Below, piece after piece: positions 33,932-43,584 of a stretch of DNA of 55,814 nt. The stretch is from Rhodospirillaceae bacterium BRH_c57 (GTDB taxonomy: Bacteria > Pseudomonadota > Alphaproteobacteria > Rhodospirillales > Rhodospirillaceae): contig LAEA01000220.1 in the NCBI GenBank assembly GCA_000961745.1, forward strand, positions 1 through 55,814, given 5' to 3'. Under the pieces are notes generated by a model. It had not been told where the DNA came from. It saw nothing but the letters and a program-made list of their open reading frames with translations, and did no database searches. Both the position numbers and the translations under genes were made by a program. Within the stretch, counting starts at the first letter, position 1, and every line of letters starts with the position of its first letter.

Positions 33932-35599
33932 TTACATGCGGACGCCCACGATGCGGAAGCGGTTGGCGACGAACGCGTAGTCGGTCAGCGACGCATTTGC
34001 CGCCGGGTTGCCGCCCGTGGCGTGGAAGTCGGAGAACGCCGCCGTCTGGTTGACGAACACCGCGCCGGTCAGGTTGATCGACAGGGCGACCTGGGCGTCG
34101 ATACAGGCTTCGGTCGCCGCCTCGATGACCTCGGGCTTGGTGGAATACAGGCCGGCGGTGATGGCGCCGTGCTGCATCACCGTGCGCTTGGCGGTTTCGA
34201 TGGCGTCGGTGCCGTCATCGACCGGGATCACATAGGACACCGGGCCGAAGCATTCCTCGCAGTAGACCTTCTCCATGCTCTTGTCGAGCTTGACGATGGC
34301 CGGCGTACGGACCACGGCGTTGCCCAGGTACGGATGCTGGAGGGCCTGGGATTCCAGGACCACGTCGCCCGACTTGGGGGCCGAGGCCAGACGTTCCAGG
34401 GTGGCCGGGCTACCGACGGCGCCCAGCACCTCGACCGCGCGTTCGGGGTCGGACAGGAACTTGGACACCCCATCGGCCAGCGCCTGGGACACTTCGGCGA
34501 AGGTCTTGGGGCCCTGGTCGGTGTCGATGCCGTTCTTGGGGATGAAGATGTTCTGCGTCGTCGTGCACATCTGGCCGGTGTAGAGGCTCAGCGTAAAGGC
34601 CAGGTTGCGGATCATGCCCTTGAAGTCGTCGGTCGACTCGATGATGACGAAGTTCACGCCGGCTTTTTCGGTGTAGACCTGGGCCTGACGGCAGTTGTCT
34701 TCCAGCCAGTTGCCGAACGCCGACGACCCGGTGAAGTCGATGATCTTGACCTCGGGACGCTGACACAGGTCCTTGGTGATCGGCGCGTTGGAGTCGTCAG
34801 CCGCCAGGATCACGAGGTTGGGGTCGAACCCGGCCTCGGTCAGAACCTCACGGGCGATCTTGACCGACAGGGCCAGCGGCAGGATGGCGTTGGGGTGCGG
34901 CTTCACGATCACCGGGTTGCCGGTGGCGAGCGAGGCGAACATCCCCGGATAGCCATTCCAGGTCGGGAACGTGGCGCAGCCGACCATCACCGAAATGCCG
35001 CGCGGCGCGATGTGGAACCGCTTCTTCATGACGATGGGCGGGTTCTTGCCCTGCGGCTTTTCCCAGATCACTTCGTCGGCCGGTGCCTGCTTCTGCGCCA
35101 GATAGGCATAGGTCACGGCCTCCAGGCCGCGATCCTGGGCGTGCGGGCCGCCAGCCTGGAAGGCCATCATAAAGGCCTGCCCGGTGGTGTGCATGACGGC
35201 AAACGCCATCTCGAACGACCGCTTGTTGATGCGGTCGAGGATTTCGATGCACACGGCGGCGCGTTCCAGGGCGGACGCCTGACGCCAGCCCTTGCGGGCG
35301 GCCTCGGCAGCGGCAAGGGCGCCGTCAATGGTGGTCTTAGGATAAGTGATGCCGAGGTTGAAGCCGAACGGCGAATGCTCGGCGCCAACGGTGCCCGAAG
35401 CGCCCGGCACGTCCAGGGCAAACGGGGTGTTCATGGCGGCCTTGAAGGCGGCCTCACCATCGGCCTTGGCGGTTTCGCCGTAAACCTTGCCCGACGCTTG
35501 TTCCGGGTACTGCGACCAGTAGCCGCGCGCGAAGGCGGCATCCATGGCTTTGTCGAGCGTGGCGCTGTGCTTTTCAACGAACGGAGCGGCTTTGCTCAT
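33932..35599 (-). CDS. paaN: phenylacetic acid degradation protein PaaN (aldehyde dehydrogenase family)
   Basis: PaaN is an aldehyde-dehydrogenase-type protein of phenylacetate clusters, thought to oxidise the ring-opened semialdehyde where the two-domain PaaZ is absent. The 555-residue protein has the ALDH features: Rossmann region GNPVIVKPHPNAILP, DFTGSSAFGNWLE and the catalytic Cys in LYTGQMCTTTQNIFIP, plus ECFGPVSYVIP near the C-terminus. It has no MaoC hydratase domain. The start ATG 35599 follows GGGAGG. It is transcribed away from the paaF-K run, next to the flavodoxin gene. Confidence 0.88.
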   Translation of the reverse strand: MSKAAPFVEKHSATLDKAMDAAFARGYWSQYPEQASGKVYGETAKADGEAAFKAAMNTPFALDVPGASGTVGAEHSPFGFNLGITYPKTTIDGALAAAEAARKGWRQASALERAAVCIEILDRINKRSFEMAFAVMHTTGQAFMMAFQAGGPHAQDRGLEAVTYAYLAQKQAPADEVIWEKPQGKNPPIVMKKRFHIAPRGISVMVGCATFPTWNGYPGMFASLATGNPVIVKPHPNAILPLALSVKIAREVLTEAGFDPNLVILAADDSNAPITKDLCQRPEVKIIDFTGSSAFGNWLEDNCRQAQVYTEKAGVNFVIIESTDDFKGMIRNLAFTLSLYTGQMCTTTQNIFIPKNGIDTDQGPKTFAEVSQALADGVSKFLSDPERAVEVLGAVGSPATLERLASAPKSGDVVLESQALQHPYLGNAVVRTPAIVKLDKSMEKVYCEECFGPVSYVIPVDDGTDAIETAKRTVMQHGAITAGLYSTKPEVIEAATEACIDAQVALSINLTGAVFVNQTAAFSDFHATGGNPAANASLTDYAFVANRFRIVGVRM

Positions 35600-35679
35600 C
35601 AGGCGGTTTCCTCCCAAAGATGGCGCGTGTTTTTTATTGGTGGGGGTGCGGCGGTAAGACCGTGGACTTCATAAACGGC

Positions 35680-36132
35680 TCAACCCACCTGGGCGAGCCA
35701 CTCCTTGGACCAATCAATGGCCTCTTCGTCGGGCAGCGGCTGGGTGCAGGCGTCGATCTCAAGACGCTCGCCGACCTTGTTGGCGCCCAACGAGGACAGC
35801 AGGGCATCCATGATCTTGCCGGCCTTACAGAACGTCTCGGCATAGGTCTGGTCGCCCAGCGCGATCACCCCGTACTTGATGTGCGACAAGTCGGGCTTGG
35901 TTTCGACCAGCTCATCATGCAACGGAATGATGTTATCGGGCAGTTCGCCAAGCCCATGGGTCGAGGTGCACAGCAGCACGACCTCCTGGTTGCCCAGGTC
36001 CATGTCTTCGAGGGACCCCTCGCTCACCACTTCGGCTTCATGCCCCTGGGCGGTGAACTCGTCCATGAGGGTGTCCCCGACCATCTGCGCGTTGCCGGAT
36101 TCGGTGCCGACGATAATCAGGATTTTGCTCAT
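35680..36132 (-). CDS. flavodoxin / MioC-like protein
   Basis: This 150-residue FMN-binding electron carrier has the phosphate-binding loop IIVGTESGNAQMV at residues 5-17 and isoalloxazine loops CTSTHGLGELPDN and ALGDQTYAETFCKAG. The sequence is closer to the MioC/short-chain flavodoxin group than to classical FldA. It lies 80 bp upstream of paaN on the same strand, and 232 bp from the divergent di-iron protein gene. A role as electron donor to an oxygenase is attractive but unproven. Confidence 0.88.
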   Translation of the reverse strand: MSKILIIVGTESGNAQMVGDTLMDEFTAQGHEAEVVSEGSLEDMDLGNQEVVLLCTSTHGLGELPDNIIPLHDELVETKPDLSHIKYGVIALGDQTYAETFCKAGKIMDALLSSLGANKVGERLEIDACTQPLPDEEAIDWSKEWLAQVG

Positions 36133-36287
36133 GTGACGTCCTCGGGCGTTCTTCTCTATGAGGGAGCGGCGGCGATTGCTACCGTGGCTTCATTGATCAA
36201 CGTGTGAGACAGGGAACAAAAAACACGGCCTTCAGCCCCGCTTGAAAACCATCTTTGCACGGGGCCTCGCGCAGATCAGATTTTTGT

Positions 36288-36324
36288 GATACCAAATTAC
36301 GCGAAAGGTGTCTATTTTTGTATC
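36288..36324. promoter_or_regulatory. candidate paa operator, site 1
   Basis: GATACCAAAT and ATTTTTGTATC form an imperfect inverted repeat with a 16-bp spacer, 41 bp upstream of the di-iron protein start. A similar repeat occurs upstream of paaF. The arrangement suggests one regulator controlling both promoters. Confidence 0.5.
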
Positions 36325-36364
36325 CCTTCGTGACACAAGATTTCAGGCCAGGGAGGCGGTTGGT

Positions 36365-37138
36365 ATGGCGAAGACGGATTCCGAGGTCATCGAACACGTA
36401 AAAAACGGCGGATCGTTCGCTGCCGGCGATGACCTCTCGCCGGGCTATCGTGGCGAACTGATGCGGCTGATGGCCGTATTCGTGGACTCCGAGATGGCCG
36501 GCGCGGCGGGCTTTGTGCCCTTCATCAACAGTGCGCCCGGCCTCAAGGAGCGGGTGATTGCCGCCCGCATCGTCAGCGAGAAGTACGCCCACGCGGCGCA
36601 GGTGCTGGAGCTGATGTTCGGGGTCAATCCCGAACTGTATGTGCGCAGCCACTGCTGGTGGTCGCGGCTGGATCGTGACCTGGACCTCGGCGTGCGCCGG
36701 GTCGGGTCCGACAAGCGCCTGAACGTGTTCCATTACCCGTTGCAGGGCTGGCAGGACGCCGTGACCCTGAACTATGTCATGGGCACCGCGTCGGCCATCC
36801 AGTTGGCCGAGTTGACCGCGTGTTCCTATGCGCCGCTGGCCGGCGTCATGGGGGACATCGCGACGCGCGAGAAGCGCCACGCCGACCTCGGCTACAAGGG
36901 CCTGGAACTGTCCATCGAACGGGCCCGCTCGCACGGCGAGGCCCAGGCGGCGCTTGACTACTGGATGCCGCGCGTGGCCGCGACCTTTGGCCGCAAGGAC
37001 AGCGACCACGGGGCGCAGTACCGCAAGTATGGCCTGCGCAAGAACTCCAGCGCCGAGTTGCTCAACCGCTGGATCGCCGAGCTGGAACCGCGCCTGAAGG
37101 CCCTGAAGCTGACCCTGCCGCCGGTTCCCCCGGCATAA
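36365..37138 (+). CDS. PF05138-like (PaaA/PaaC-type) ferritin-like di-iron protein
   Basis: This 257-residue helical protein resembles the phenylacetyl-CoA epoxidase PaaA/PaaC family. Candidate iron ligands are Glu43 (DSEMAG), Glu72 and His76 (SEKYAHAAQ), the Glu in QLAELTAC and an E-x-x-H in TREKRHADLGYKG. The C-terminus is basic and Pro-rich. The start ATG 36365 is behind GGGAGG. Canonical PaaABCDE partners are not nearby, so it may work alone, pair with a distant set, or be a structural paralogue. The assignment to the epoxidase superfamily is moderately sure; the function is not. Confidence 0.7.
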   Translation: MAKTDSEVIEHVKNGGSFAAGDDLSPGYRGELMRLMAVFVDSEMAGAAGFVPFINSAPGLKERVIAARIVSEKYAHAAQVLELMFGVNPELYVRSHCWWSRLDRDLDLGVRRVGSDKRLNVFHYPLQGWQDAVTLNYVMGTASAIQLAELTACSYAPLAGVMGDIATREKRHADLGYKGLELSIERARSHGEAQAALDYWMPRVAATFGRKDSDHGAQYRKYGLRKNSSAELLNRWIAELEPRLKALKLTLPPVPPA

Positions 37139-37160
37139 GGCCGGCTTAGGCCGGAAGGTT

Positions 37161-37193
37161 TACAAAATCCATACTGAGTGAGACGATTTTGTA
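37161..37193. promoter_or_regulatory. candidate paa operator, site 2
   Basis: TACAAAATC and GATTTTGTA form a perfect 9-bp inverted repeat with a 15-bp spacer, 125 bp upstream of the paaF start. It resembles the site upstream of the di-iron gene. Confidence 0.55.
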
Positions 37194-37207
37194 TCACTAA
37201 ACAGCAA

Positions 37208-37255
37208 CGTTCCGCCGCCCCTACCGGCCTGAATGGCTTCGGGGACGGCGGAACG
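37208..37255 (+). other. leader hairpin upstream of paaF
   Basis: CGTTCCGCCG and CGGCGGAACG pair perfectly, extended by CCCC/GGGG after a one-base bulge. It sits between the candidate operator and the paaF ribosome binding site. It could end read-through from the di-iron gene or act in the leader; no T-run follows. Confidence 0.6.
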
Positions 37256-37317
37256 GCTGATGTTACGACGGGGCGGCCAACGTCCCGCGACACCAAAATT
37301 CCAGGAGGAACGAGTCC

Positions 37318-38118
37318 ATGAGCGCGGCTTATGAGGCTTTCGCTGGCGGCGAGGACATCCTGGCCGCCTGGGCGCGGCCCCACGTCCTGCAAATTACGCT
37401 GAACCGGCCGAAGGCGCGCAACGCCCTGCGGACGCAAACCCTGCGCGAACTGGCCGAGGTTATGGGACTGGCCACGGCCGATGATGCCGTGCGCTGCGTC
37501 GTGCTGACCGGCGGGCCGACCGTGTTCGCCGCCGGGGCCGACATCACCGAACTGGCCGCCCACACCGCGACCTCGATCCTGACCGATGACCGGCCGCGCC
37601 TGTGGGAGGCCATCCGCCGCTTTCCCAAGCCCATGGTGGCCGCCATCAACGGGTTTTCGCTGGGCGGCGGCAACGAACTTGCCATGCACGCCGACATTCT
37701 GATTGCCGGAGACACCGCGCAGTTCGGGCAGCCCGAGGTGAACCTGGGCATCATCCCCGGCGCCGGTGGCACGCAACGCCTGACCCTGGCGCTCGGGAAA
37801 TCGAATGCCATGCTGCTGAACCTGACCGGCGGCTTCATGGACGCCCGCACCGCCCTGGCCCAGGGGCTGGTCAGCGAGGTTGTGCCGGCGCCACTGACCA
37901 TCGAGCGCGCCGTCGCCATCGCCGCGACCATCGCCGCCAAGCCGCCGCTGGCCGTGCGCATGGCCAAGGAAGCGGTGCTCAAGTCGTTTGAAGTGGGGCT
38001 CGAACAGGGCCTACACGCCGAACGCCGCGCCTTCTGCCAGTTGTTCGCCACCGCCGACAAGCAGGAGGGCGTGAACGCCTTCCTGGAGAAGCGCAAGCCG
38101 GATTTCCAGGGCCGCTGA
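37318..38118 (+). CDS. paaF: 2,3-dehydroadipyl-CoA hydratase / enoyl-CoA hydratase PaaF
   Basis: This 266-residue crotonase-fold enzyme has both catalytic glutamates of true hydratases: GGGNELAMHAD and QPEVNLGIIPGAGGTQRL. The oxyanion hole is formed around AAGADITELA and GFSLGGG. In the phenylacetate route it would hydrate 2,3-didehydroadipyl-CoA. A consensus AGGAGG lies nine bases upstream. It opens the run paaF-paaG-paaH-paaI-paaJ-paaK, all in one direction with small gaps. Confidence 0.88.
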   Translation: MSAAYEAFAGGEDILAAWARPHVLQITLNRPKARNALRTQTLRELAEVMGLATADDAVRCVVLTGGPTVFAAGADITELAAHTATSILTDDRPRLWEAIRRFPKPMVAAINGFSLGGGNELAMHADILIAGDTAQFGQPEVNLGIIPGAGGTQRLTLALGKSNAMLLNLTGGFMDARTALAQGLVSEVVPAPLTIERAVAIAATIAAKPPLAVRMAKEAVLKSFEVGLEQGLHAERRAFCQLFATADKQEGVNAFLEKRKPDFQGR

Positions 38119-38172
38119 GTGCCCTGCGACCCTTAAACTTTCACCTGTCGATTTTCGGGGATTGCCGCCGCC

Positions 38173-38964
38173 ATGACTTATGAAACCATTCTGTTCGACG
38201 TCGCCGAGGGCGTTGCCACCATCACCCTGAACCGGCCCGACAAGCTGAATTCCTTCACCGCCAAGATGCACGAGGAACTGGCCGACGCCCTGAAGCGCAT
38301 CCAGAAGGACGCCTCTGTCCGCTGCCTGCTGCTGACCGGCTCGGGCCGTGGGTTCTGCGCCGGGCAGGACCTGGGCGACCGCGTGGTGCAGCCGGGCGAC
38401 GAGCCGCTGAACATCGGCGCCTATCTGGAGGTTGGCTACAACCGTCTGGTCCGCACCATCACCAGCCTTGAGATGCCGGTCATCTGCGCCGTGAACGGTG
38501 TGGCCGCCGGGGCCGGCGCCAACCTCGCGTTTGCCTGCGACATCGTGCTGGCCGCCAAAAGCGCGAGCTTCATCCAGGCGTTCTGCAAGATCGGCCTCAT
38601 CCCCGACTCGGGCGGGACCTGGACCCTGCCGCGTCTGGTCGGCCAGGGCCGCGCCATGGGCCTCGCCCTGCTGGGCGACAAGGTGCCGGCCGAGCAGGCC
38701 GCGCAGTGGGGCATGATCTGGAAGGCGGTCGAGGACGACGCCCTGATGACCGAGGCCCAGGCCATGGCCGCCCACTTCGCAACCCAGCCGACCAAGGGCC
38801 TCGCGCTCATCAAGCAGGCCATCCGCGCCAGTTCGACCAACACGCTGGACCAGCAACTGGACCTGGAGCGCGACCTTCAGACCATCGCCGGGCGCACCGA
38901 CGATTATCGCGAGGGCGTCGCCGCCTTCATGGACAAGCGCAAGCCGAACTTCCAGGGCAAGTGA
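38173..38964 (+). CDS. paaG: 1,2-epoxyphenylacetyl-CoA isomerase PaaG
   Basis: This 263-residue crotonase homologue is distinguished from PaaF by Asp in place of the second hydratase Glu (FCKIGLIPDSGGTWTLPRLVG) and by GAGANLAFACDIVLAAKSAS. PaaG converts the ring epoxide to oxepin-CoA and also shifts double bonds of later intermediates. The two adjacent crotonase genes are not recent duplicates. The ribosome binding site is weak, consistent with translation coupled to the operon. Confidence 0.92.
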   Translation: MTYETILFDVAEGVATITLNRPDKLNSFTAKMHEELADALKRIQKDASVRCLLLTGSGRGFCAGQDLGDRVVQPGDEPLNIGAYLEVGYNRLVRTITSLEMPVICAVNGVAAGAGANLAFACDIVLAAKSASFIQAFCKIGLIPDSGGTWTLPRLVGQGRAMGLALLGDKVPAEQAAQWGMIWKAVEDDALMTEAQAMAAHFATQPTKGLALIKQAIRASSTNTLDQQLDLERDLQTIAGRTDDYREGVAAFMDKRKPNFQGK

Positions 38965-38970
38965 TCTGAC

Positions 38971-40506
38971 ATGAGCAACGCACTCCCCTCCTCCGCACTC
39001 CCCCTCTCCGCGACCATCGGCGTCATCGGCGCCGGCACCATGGGCGCCGGCATTGCCCAGGTCGCCGCCCAGGCCGGTCATCCGGTCCTGCTGTACGATG
39101 CCATCGACGGCGCCGCGCAGAAGGGCAAGGACGGCATCGCCAAGGTGATGGCCCGTCTGGTCGAAAAGGGCAAGCTGACCCAGGCCGACGCCGACGCCGT
39201 GGTGGCCCGCATATCGGTCATCGGCGCGCTGGCCGACCTCGGCCCCGCCAAGCTGGTGGTCGAAGCGATCGTTGAGCGCCTGGACGTCAAGCAGTCGGTG
39301 TTCGGAGAGGTCGAGGCCGCCGTGGCCGATGACGCCATTCTCGCCTCGAACACCTCGTCGCTGTCCATTACCGCCATTGGCGCGACGCTGCATCGGCCGC
39401 ACAACCTCGTCGGGATGCACTTCTTCAACCCGGCCCCGCTGATGGCCCTGGTCGAGGTGATCTCCGGCGTCGCCACCGCCCCCGCCGTGGCCGAGGTGGT
39501 CTATGCCACCGCCAAGGCGTGGGGCAAGGCGCCGGTCCATGCGGCCTCCACCCCCGGCTTCATCGTCAACCGCGTCGCCCGGCCCTACTATGCCGAGGCC
39601 CTGCGCGTGACCCAGGAAGGCGGCGCCGACCCGGCCACCATCGACGCGGTGCTGACCGAATGTGGCGGGTTCCGCATGGGGCCGTTCGACCTGATGGACC
39701 TGATCGGCCACGACGTGAACTACGCCGTGACCAATTCGGTTTTCGACGCCTACTACAAGGACAAGCGGTTCCTGCCGTCCCTGGTCCAGAAGGATCTGGT
39801 GGACGCCGGGTGGCTCGGCCGCAAGTCCGGGCGCGGGTTCTATGACTATGCCGAGGGCGCGACCAAGCCTGCCCCGGCCATCGCCGCCCCGGCCAAGGCC
39901 CCGACCACCGTCGAGGTCCATGGCGAAACACCGCTCGACGGCCGCATCAAGGCCAGCGGCCTGACCGTCACCCGCATCGACGAGGACGAATACGAGGACG
40001 GCGTCATCGTGGTTGACGGCGTGGTCCTGGTGCCGTCCGACGGCCGCATGGCGACCGAAATCGCCGCCGAGGAAATTCTGACGGACGTTGTGGTCTACGA
40101 CCTCGCCCTGGACTACGGCACTGCCAAGCGCATCGCCATCGCCGCCGCCGATCAGGCATCCCCCAATGCCGTGGAGGCCGCCACCGGGTTCTTCCAGGCC
40201 CTGGGGTTCGCGGTGTCGGTGATTGACGACGTGCCGGGCCTGATCGTCGCCCGCACGGTTGCCATGCTCGCCAACGAGGCGGCCGACGCCGTCGCCCAGC
40301 GGGTGGCCAGCGCCGCCGACGTGGACCTTGCCATGACCAAGGGCGTGAACTACCCGCGCGGCCCGCTGGCCTGGGCCGAGGATATTGGCCTGGATCGGGT
40401 CCACGACATCCTCAACAACCTGTTCGACACCATCAAGGAGGACCGCTACCGGCCGTCCGTCCTGCTGCGTCGCAAGGTTCTTGGGGGAGGAACGTTCCAT
40501 GGCTAA
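38971..40506 (+). CDS. paaH: 3-hydroxyadipyl-CoA dehydrogenase PaaH (duplicated C-terminal domain)
   Basis: This 511-residue NAD-dependent 3-hydroxyacyl-CoA dehydrogenase has the Rossmann motif GVIGAGTMGAGIAQ near residue 17. The catalytic His is in NLVGMHFFNPAPLMALVEV, and FIVNRVARPYYAEAL and GGFRMGPFDLMDLIG belong to the substrate domain. A second copy of the C-terminal domain follows (IDDVPGLIVARTVAMLANEA), the usual length for PaaH. It starts six bases after paaG and overlaps paaI by eight. Confidence 0.94.
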   Translation: MSNALPSSALPLSATIGVIGAGTMGAGIAQVAAQAGHPVLLYDAIDGAAQKGKDGIAKVMARLVEKGKLTQADADAVVARISVIGALADLGPAKLVVEAIVERLDVKQSVFGEVEAAVADDAILASNTSSLSITAIGATLHRPHNLVGMHFFNPAPLMALVEVISGVATAPAVAEVVYATAKAWGKAPVHAASTPGFIVNRVARPYYAEALRVTQEGGADPATIDAVLTECGGFRMGPFDLMDLIGHDVNYAVTNSVFDAYYKDKRFLPSLVQKDLVDAGWLGRKSGRGFYDYAEGATKPAPAIAAPAKAPTTVEVHGETPLDGRIKASGLTVTRIDEDEYEDGVIVVDGVVLVPSDGRMATEIAAEEILTDVVVYDLALDYGTAKRIAIAAADQASPNAVEAATGFFQALGFAVSVIDDVPGLIVARTVAMLANEAADAVAQRVASAADVDLAMTKGVNYPRGPLAWAEDIGLDRVHDILNNLFDTIKEDRYRPSVLLRRKVLGGGTFHG

Positions 40507-40963
40507 AGCCCAACGCATTGCCGAAGCCGTCCGCGAGGCCATGTATGCCCGCGACCACGCCGCCCAGGGCCTGGGCATCGAGGTGGTCGAAATCGGGCCG
40601 GGCAGCGCCACGCTGACCATGACCGTCACCAAAAACATGGTGAACGGCCACGACATCCTGCACGGCGGCCTGTGTTTCACCCTGGCCGACACGGCATTCG
40701 CCTACTGCTGCAATTCGCACAACTTCAACACCGTGGCGCATAGCTGCTCGATCACCTTCACCAACGCCGGGAAACTCGGCGACGTGCTGACGGCCGAGGC
40801 CGTGGAAACCTACCAGAAGGGGCGCAACGGCGTGACCGACGTCACCGTACGCAACCAGGACGGCGCGGTCATCGGCATGTTCCGAGGCAATTCCCGCCGC
40901 ATCGCCGGTCACGTCTGCGACCACCCGGACTTTGAAGTCCCCCCTGCCAAAGACAGGACGTAA
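40499..40963 (+). CDS. paaI: hydroxyphenylacetyl-CoA thioesterase PaaI
   Basis: This 154-residue hotdog-fold thioesterase releases CoA from hydroxylated phenylacetyl-CoA that cannot proceed. The signature NGHDILHGGLCFTLADTAFAY holds the catalytic Asp. GGGGGAGG eight bases upstream and the overlapping ATG inside the paaH stop region show translational coupling. The C-terminus is extended by ~20 polar residues. Confidence 0.93.
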   Translation: MAKAQRIAEAVREAMYARDHAAQGLGIEVVEIGPGSATLTMTVTKNMVNGHDILHGGLCFTLADTAFAYCCNSHNFNTVAHSCSITFTNAGKLGDVLTAEAVETYQKGRNGVTDVTVRNQDGAVIGMFRGNSRRIAGHVCDHPDFEVPPAKDRT

Positions 40964-40966
40964 ATC

Positions 40967-42172
<1,206 letters not shown>

Positions 42173-42220
42173 GCGGACCTTTTTCAGCAACGAACAAAAC
42201 ACCCCCAGGAGGGAATGACC

Positions 42221-43534
42221 ATGGATGTCACCAAGCGTCCGCTGGAACACGAACTCGATCCGATCGAGATTGCGTCCCGCGATGAAATCACCTCGATCCA
42301 GACCCGTCGCATGAAGTGGTCGCTGCGCCACACCTATGAAAACGTCGCGCACTTCAAGAACAAGTGCGACGAAAAGGGCATCCACCCGGACGATTTCAAG
42401 CACCTGTCCGACCTGCACAAGTTCCCGTTCAGCACCAAGACCGACCTGCGCGACACCTATCCCTTTGGGATGTTCGCCGTGCCCATGGCCGAAGTCGTGC
42501 GCGTCCATGCGTCCTCCGGCACCACCGGCAAGCCCATCGTGGTCGGCTACACCCAGGCCGATATCTCCATGTGGTCGCGGGTCATGGCGCGGTCCATCCG
42601 CGCCGCCGGCGGGCGCCGCAACATGAAGGCGCATATCTCCTACGGCTACGGCCTGTTCACCGGGGGACTGGGCGCCCACTACGGGGCCGAGGCCCTGGGC
42701 TGCACCGTCATCCCCATGTCCGGCGGCCAGACCGAAAAGCAGGTCCAGATCATCCAGGACTTCGAGCCCGACATCATCATGGTGACGCCCAGCTACATGC
42801 TGGTGATCGCCGACGAGATGGAACGCCAGGGCATGGACCCGCGCGACTGCTCGCTCAAGATCGGCATTTTCGGCGCCGAACCTTGGACCAACGACATGCG
42901 GACCGAACTTGAGAACCGCCTTGGCATCGACGCCATCGACATCTATGGCCTGTCCGAGGTCGTCGGCCCCGGCGTCGGCATCGAATGCGCCGAGACCAAG
43001 GACGGCCTGACCATCTGGGAAGACCACTTCTACCCGGAAATCGTCAACCCCGAGACCGGCGAGCCGGTGCCCGACGGCGAAATGGGCGAACTGGTCTTCA
43101 CCTCGCTGACCAAGGAAGCGATGCCCTGCATCCGCTACCGCACCCGCGACCTGACCCGCCTGCTGCCCGGCACGGCGCGCTCCATGCGCCGCATCGAAAA
43201 GATCACCGGCCGGTCGGACGACATGCTCATCATCCGCGGCGTCAACGTGTTCCCGACCCAGATCGAAGAACTCATCTGCCGCGACGAGCGCCTGTCGCCG
43301 CACTACCAGTTGATCGTGTCCCGCACCGGCCACATGGACGACCTCGCCGTCCGCGTGGAAATGCGCCAGGGCCTGCTGGACGATTCGGCCGCAGCGGCGG
43401 CGGGCAAGGACCTGCAACACCACATCAAGTCACTGATCGGCGTGTCCACCAAGATCACCGTCGAAAACCCCGGTGCGATCGAACGCAGCCAGGGCAAGGC
43501 GAAGCGCGTGGTGGATTTGCGTAAGAAGGGATAA
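42221..43534 (+). CDS. paaK: phenylacetate-CoA ligase PaaK
   Basis: PaaK activates phenylacetate to its CoA thioester, the entry step of the pathway. The 437-residue adenylate-forming enzyme has the P-loop-like VHASSGTTGKPIVVGYTQAD, YGLSEVVGPGVGIEC and the hinge region YRTRDLTRLLPG. The C-terminal domain ends NPGAIERSQGKAKRVVDLRKKG. ATG 42221 is seven bases from AGGAGGG; ATG 42215 is one base away and less likely. It closes the operon and is followed by a hairpin. Confidence 0.95.
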   Translation: MDVTKRPLEHELDPIEIASRDEITSIQTRRMKWSLRHTYENVAHFKNKCDEKGIHPDDFKHLSDLHKFPFSTKTDLRDTYPFGMFAVPMAEVVRVHASSGTTGKPIVVGYTQADISMWSRVMARSIRAAGGRRNMKAHISYGYGLFTGGLGAHYGAEALGCTVIPMSGGQTEKQVQIIQDFEPDIIMVTPSYMLVIADEMERQGMDPRDCSLKIGIFGAEPWTNDMRTELENRLGIDAIDIYGLSEVVGPGVGIECAETKDGLTIWEDHFYPEIVNPETGEPVPDGEMGELVFTSLTKEAMPCIRYRTRDLTRLLPGTARSMRRIEKITGRSDDMLIIRGVNVFPTQIEELICRDERLSPHYQLIVSRTGHMDDLAVRVEMRQGLLDDSAAAAAGKDLQHHIKSLIGVSTKITVENPGAIERSQGKAKRVVDLRKKG

Positions 43535-43543
43535 TGCGGGAGA

Positions 43544-43570
43544 GGGAGGACCCTGACAGGGGTCCTCCCC
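43544..43570 (+). terminator. hairpin between convergent paaK and ompA-like gene
   Basis: GGGAGGACCC and GGGTCCTCCC form a perfect 10-bp stem, 10 bp past the paaK stop and 15 bp before the convergent stop. No T-tract is present on either side, so it may be an RNA-protecting or weak bidirectional terminator. Confidence 0.65.
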
Positions 43571-43584
43571 AACCGGCAGGCCGA

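Noticed and set aside
38011-40692. 893-codon minus-strand open frame across paaG and paaH
   Set aside because: It is antisense to two well-supported paa genes. Its composition (His/Gly/Val/Asp-rich) is that of a complement of a GC-biased coding strand.
43544-43570. Hairpin after paaK as another copy of the A/B element
   Set aside because: It lacks the GGGCTCTGCCC ends and the second hairpin. It is only a simple stem-loop.
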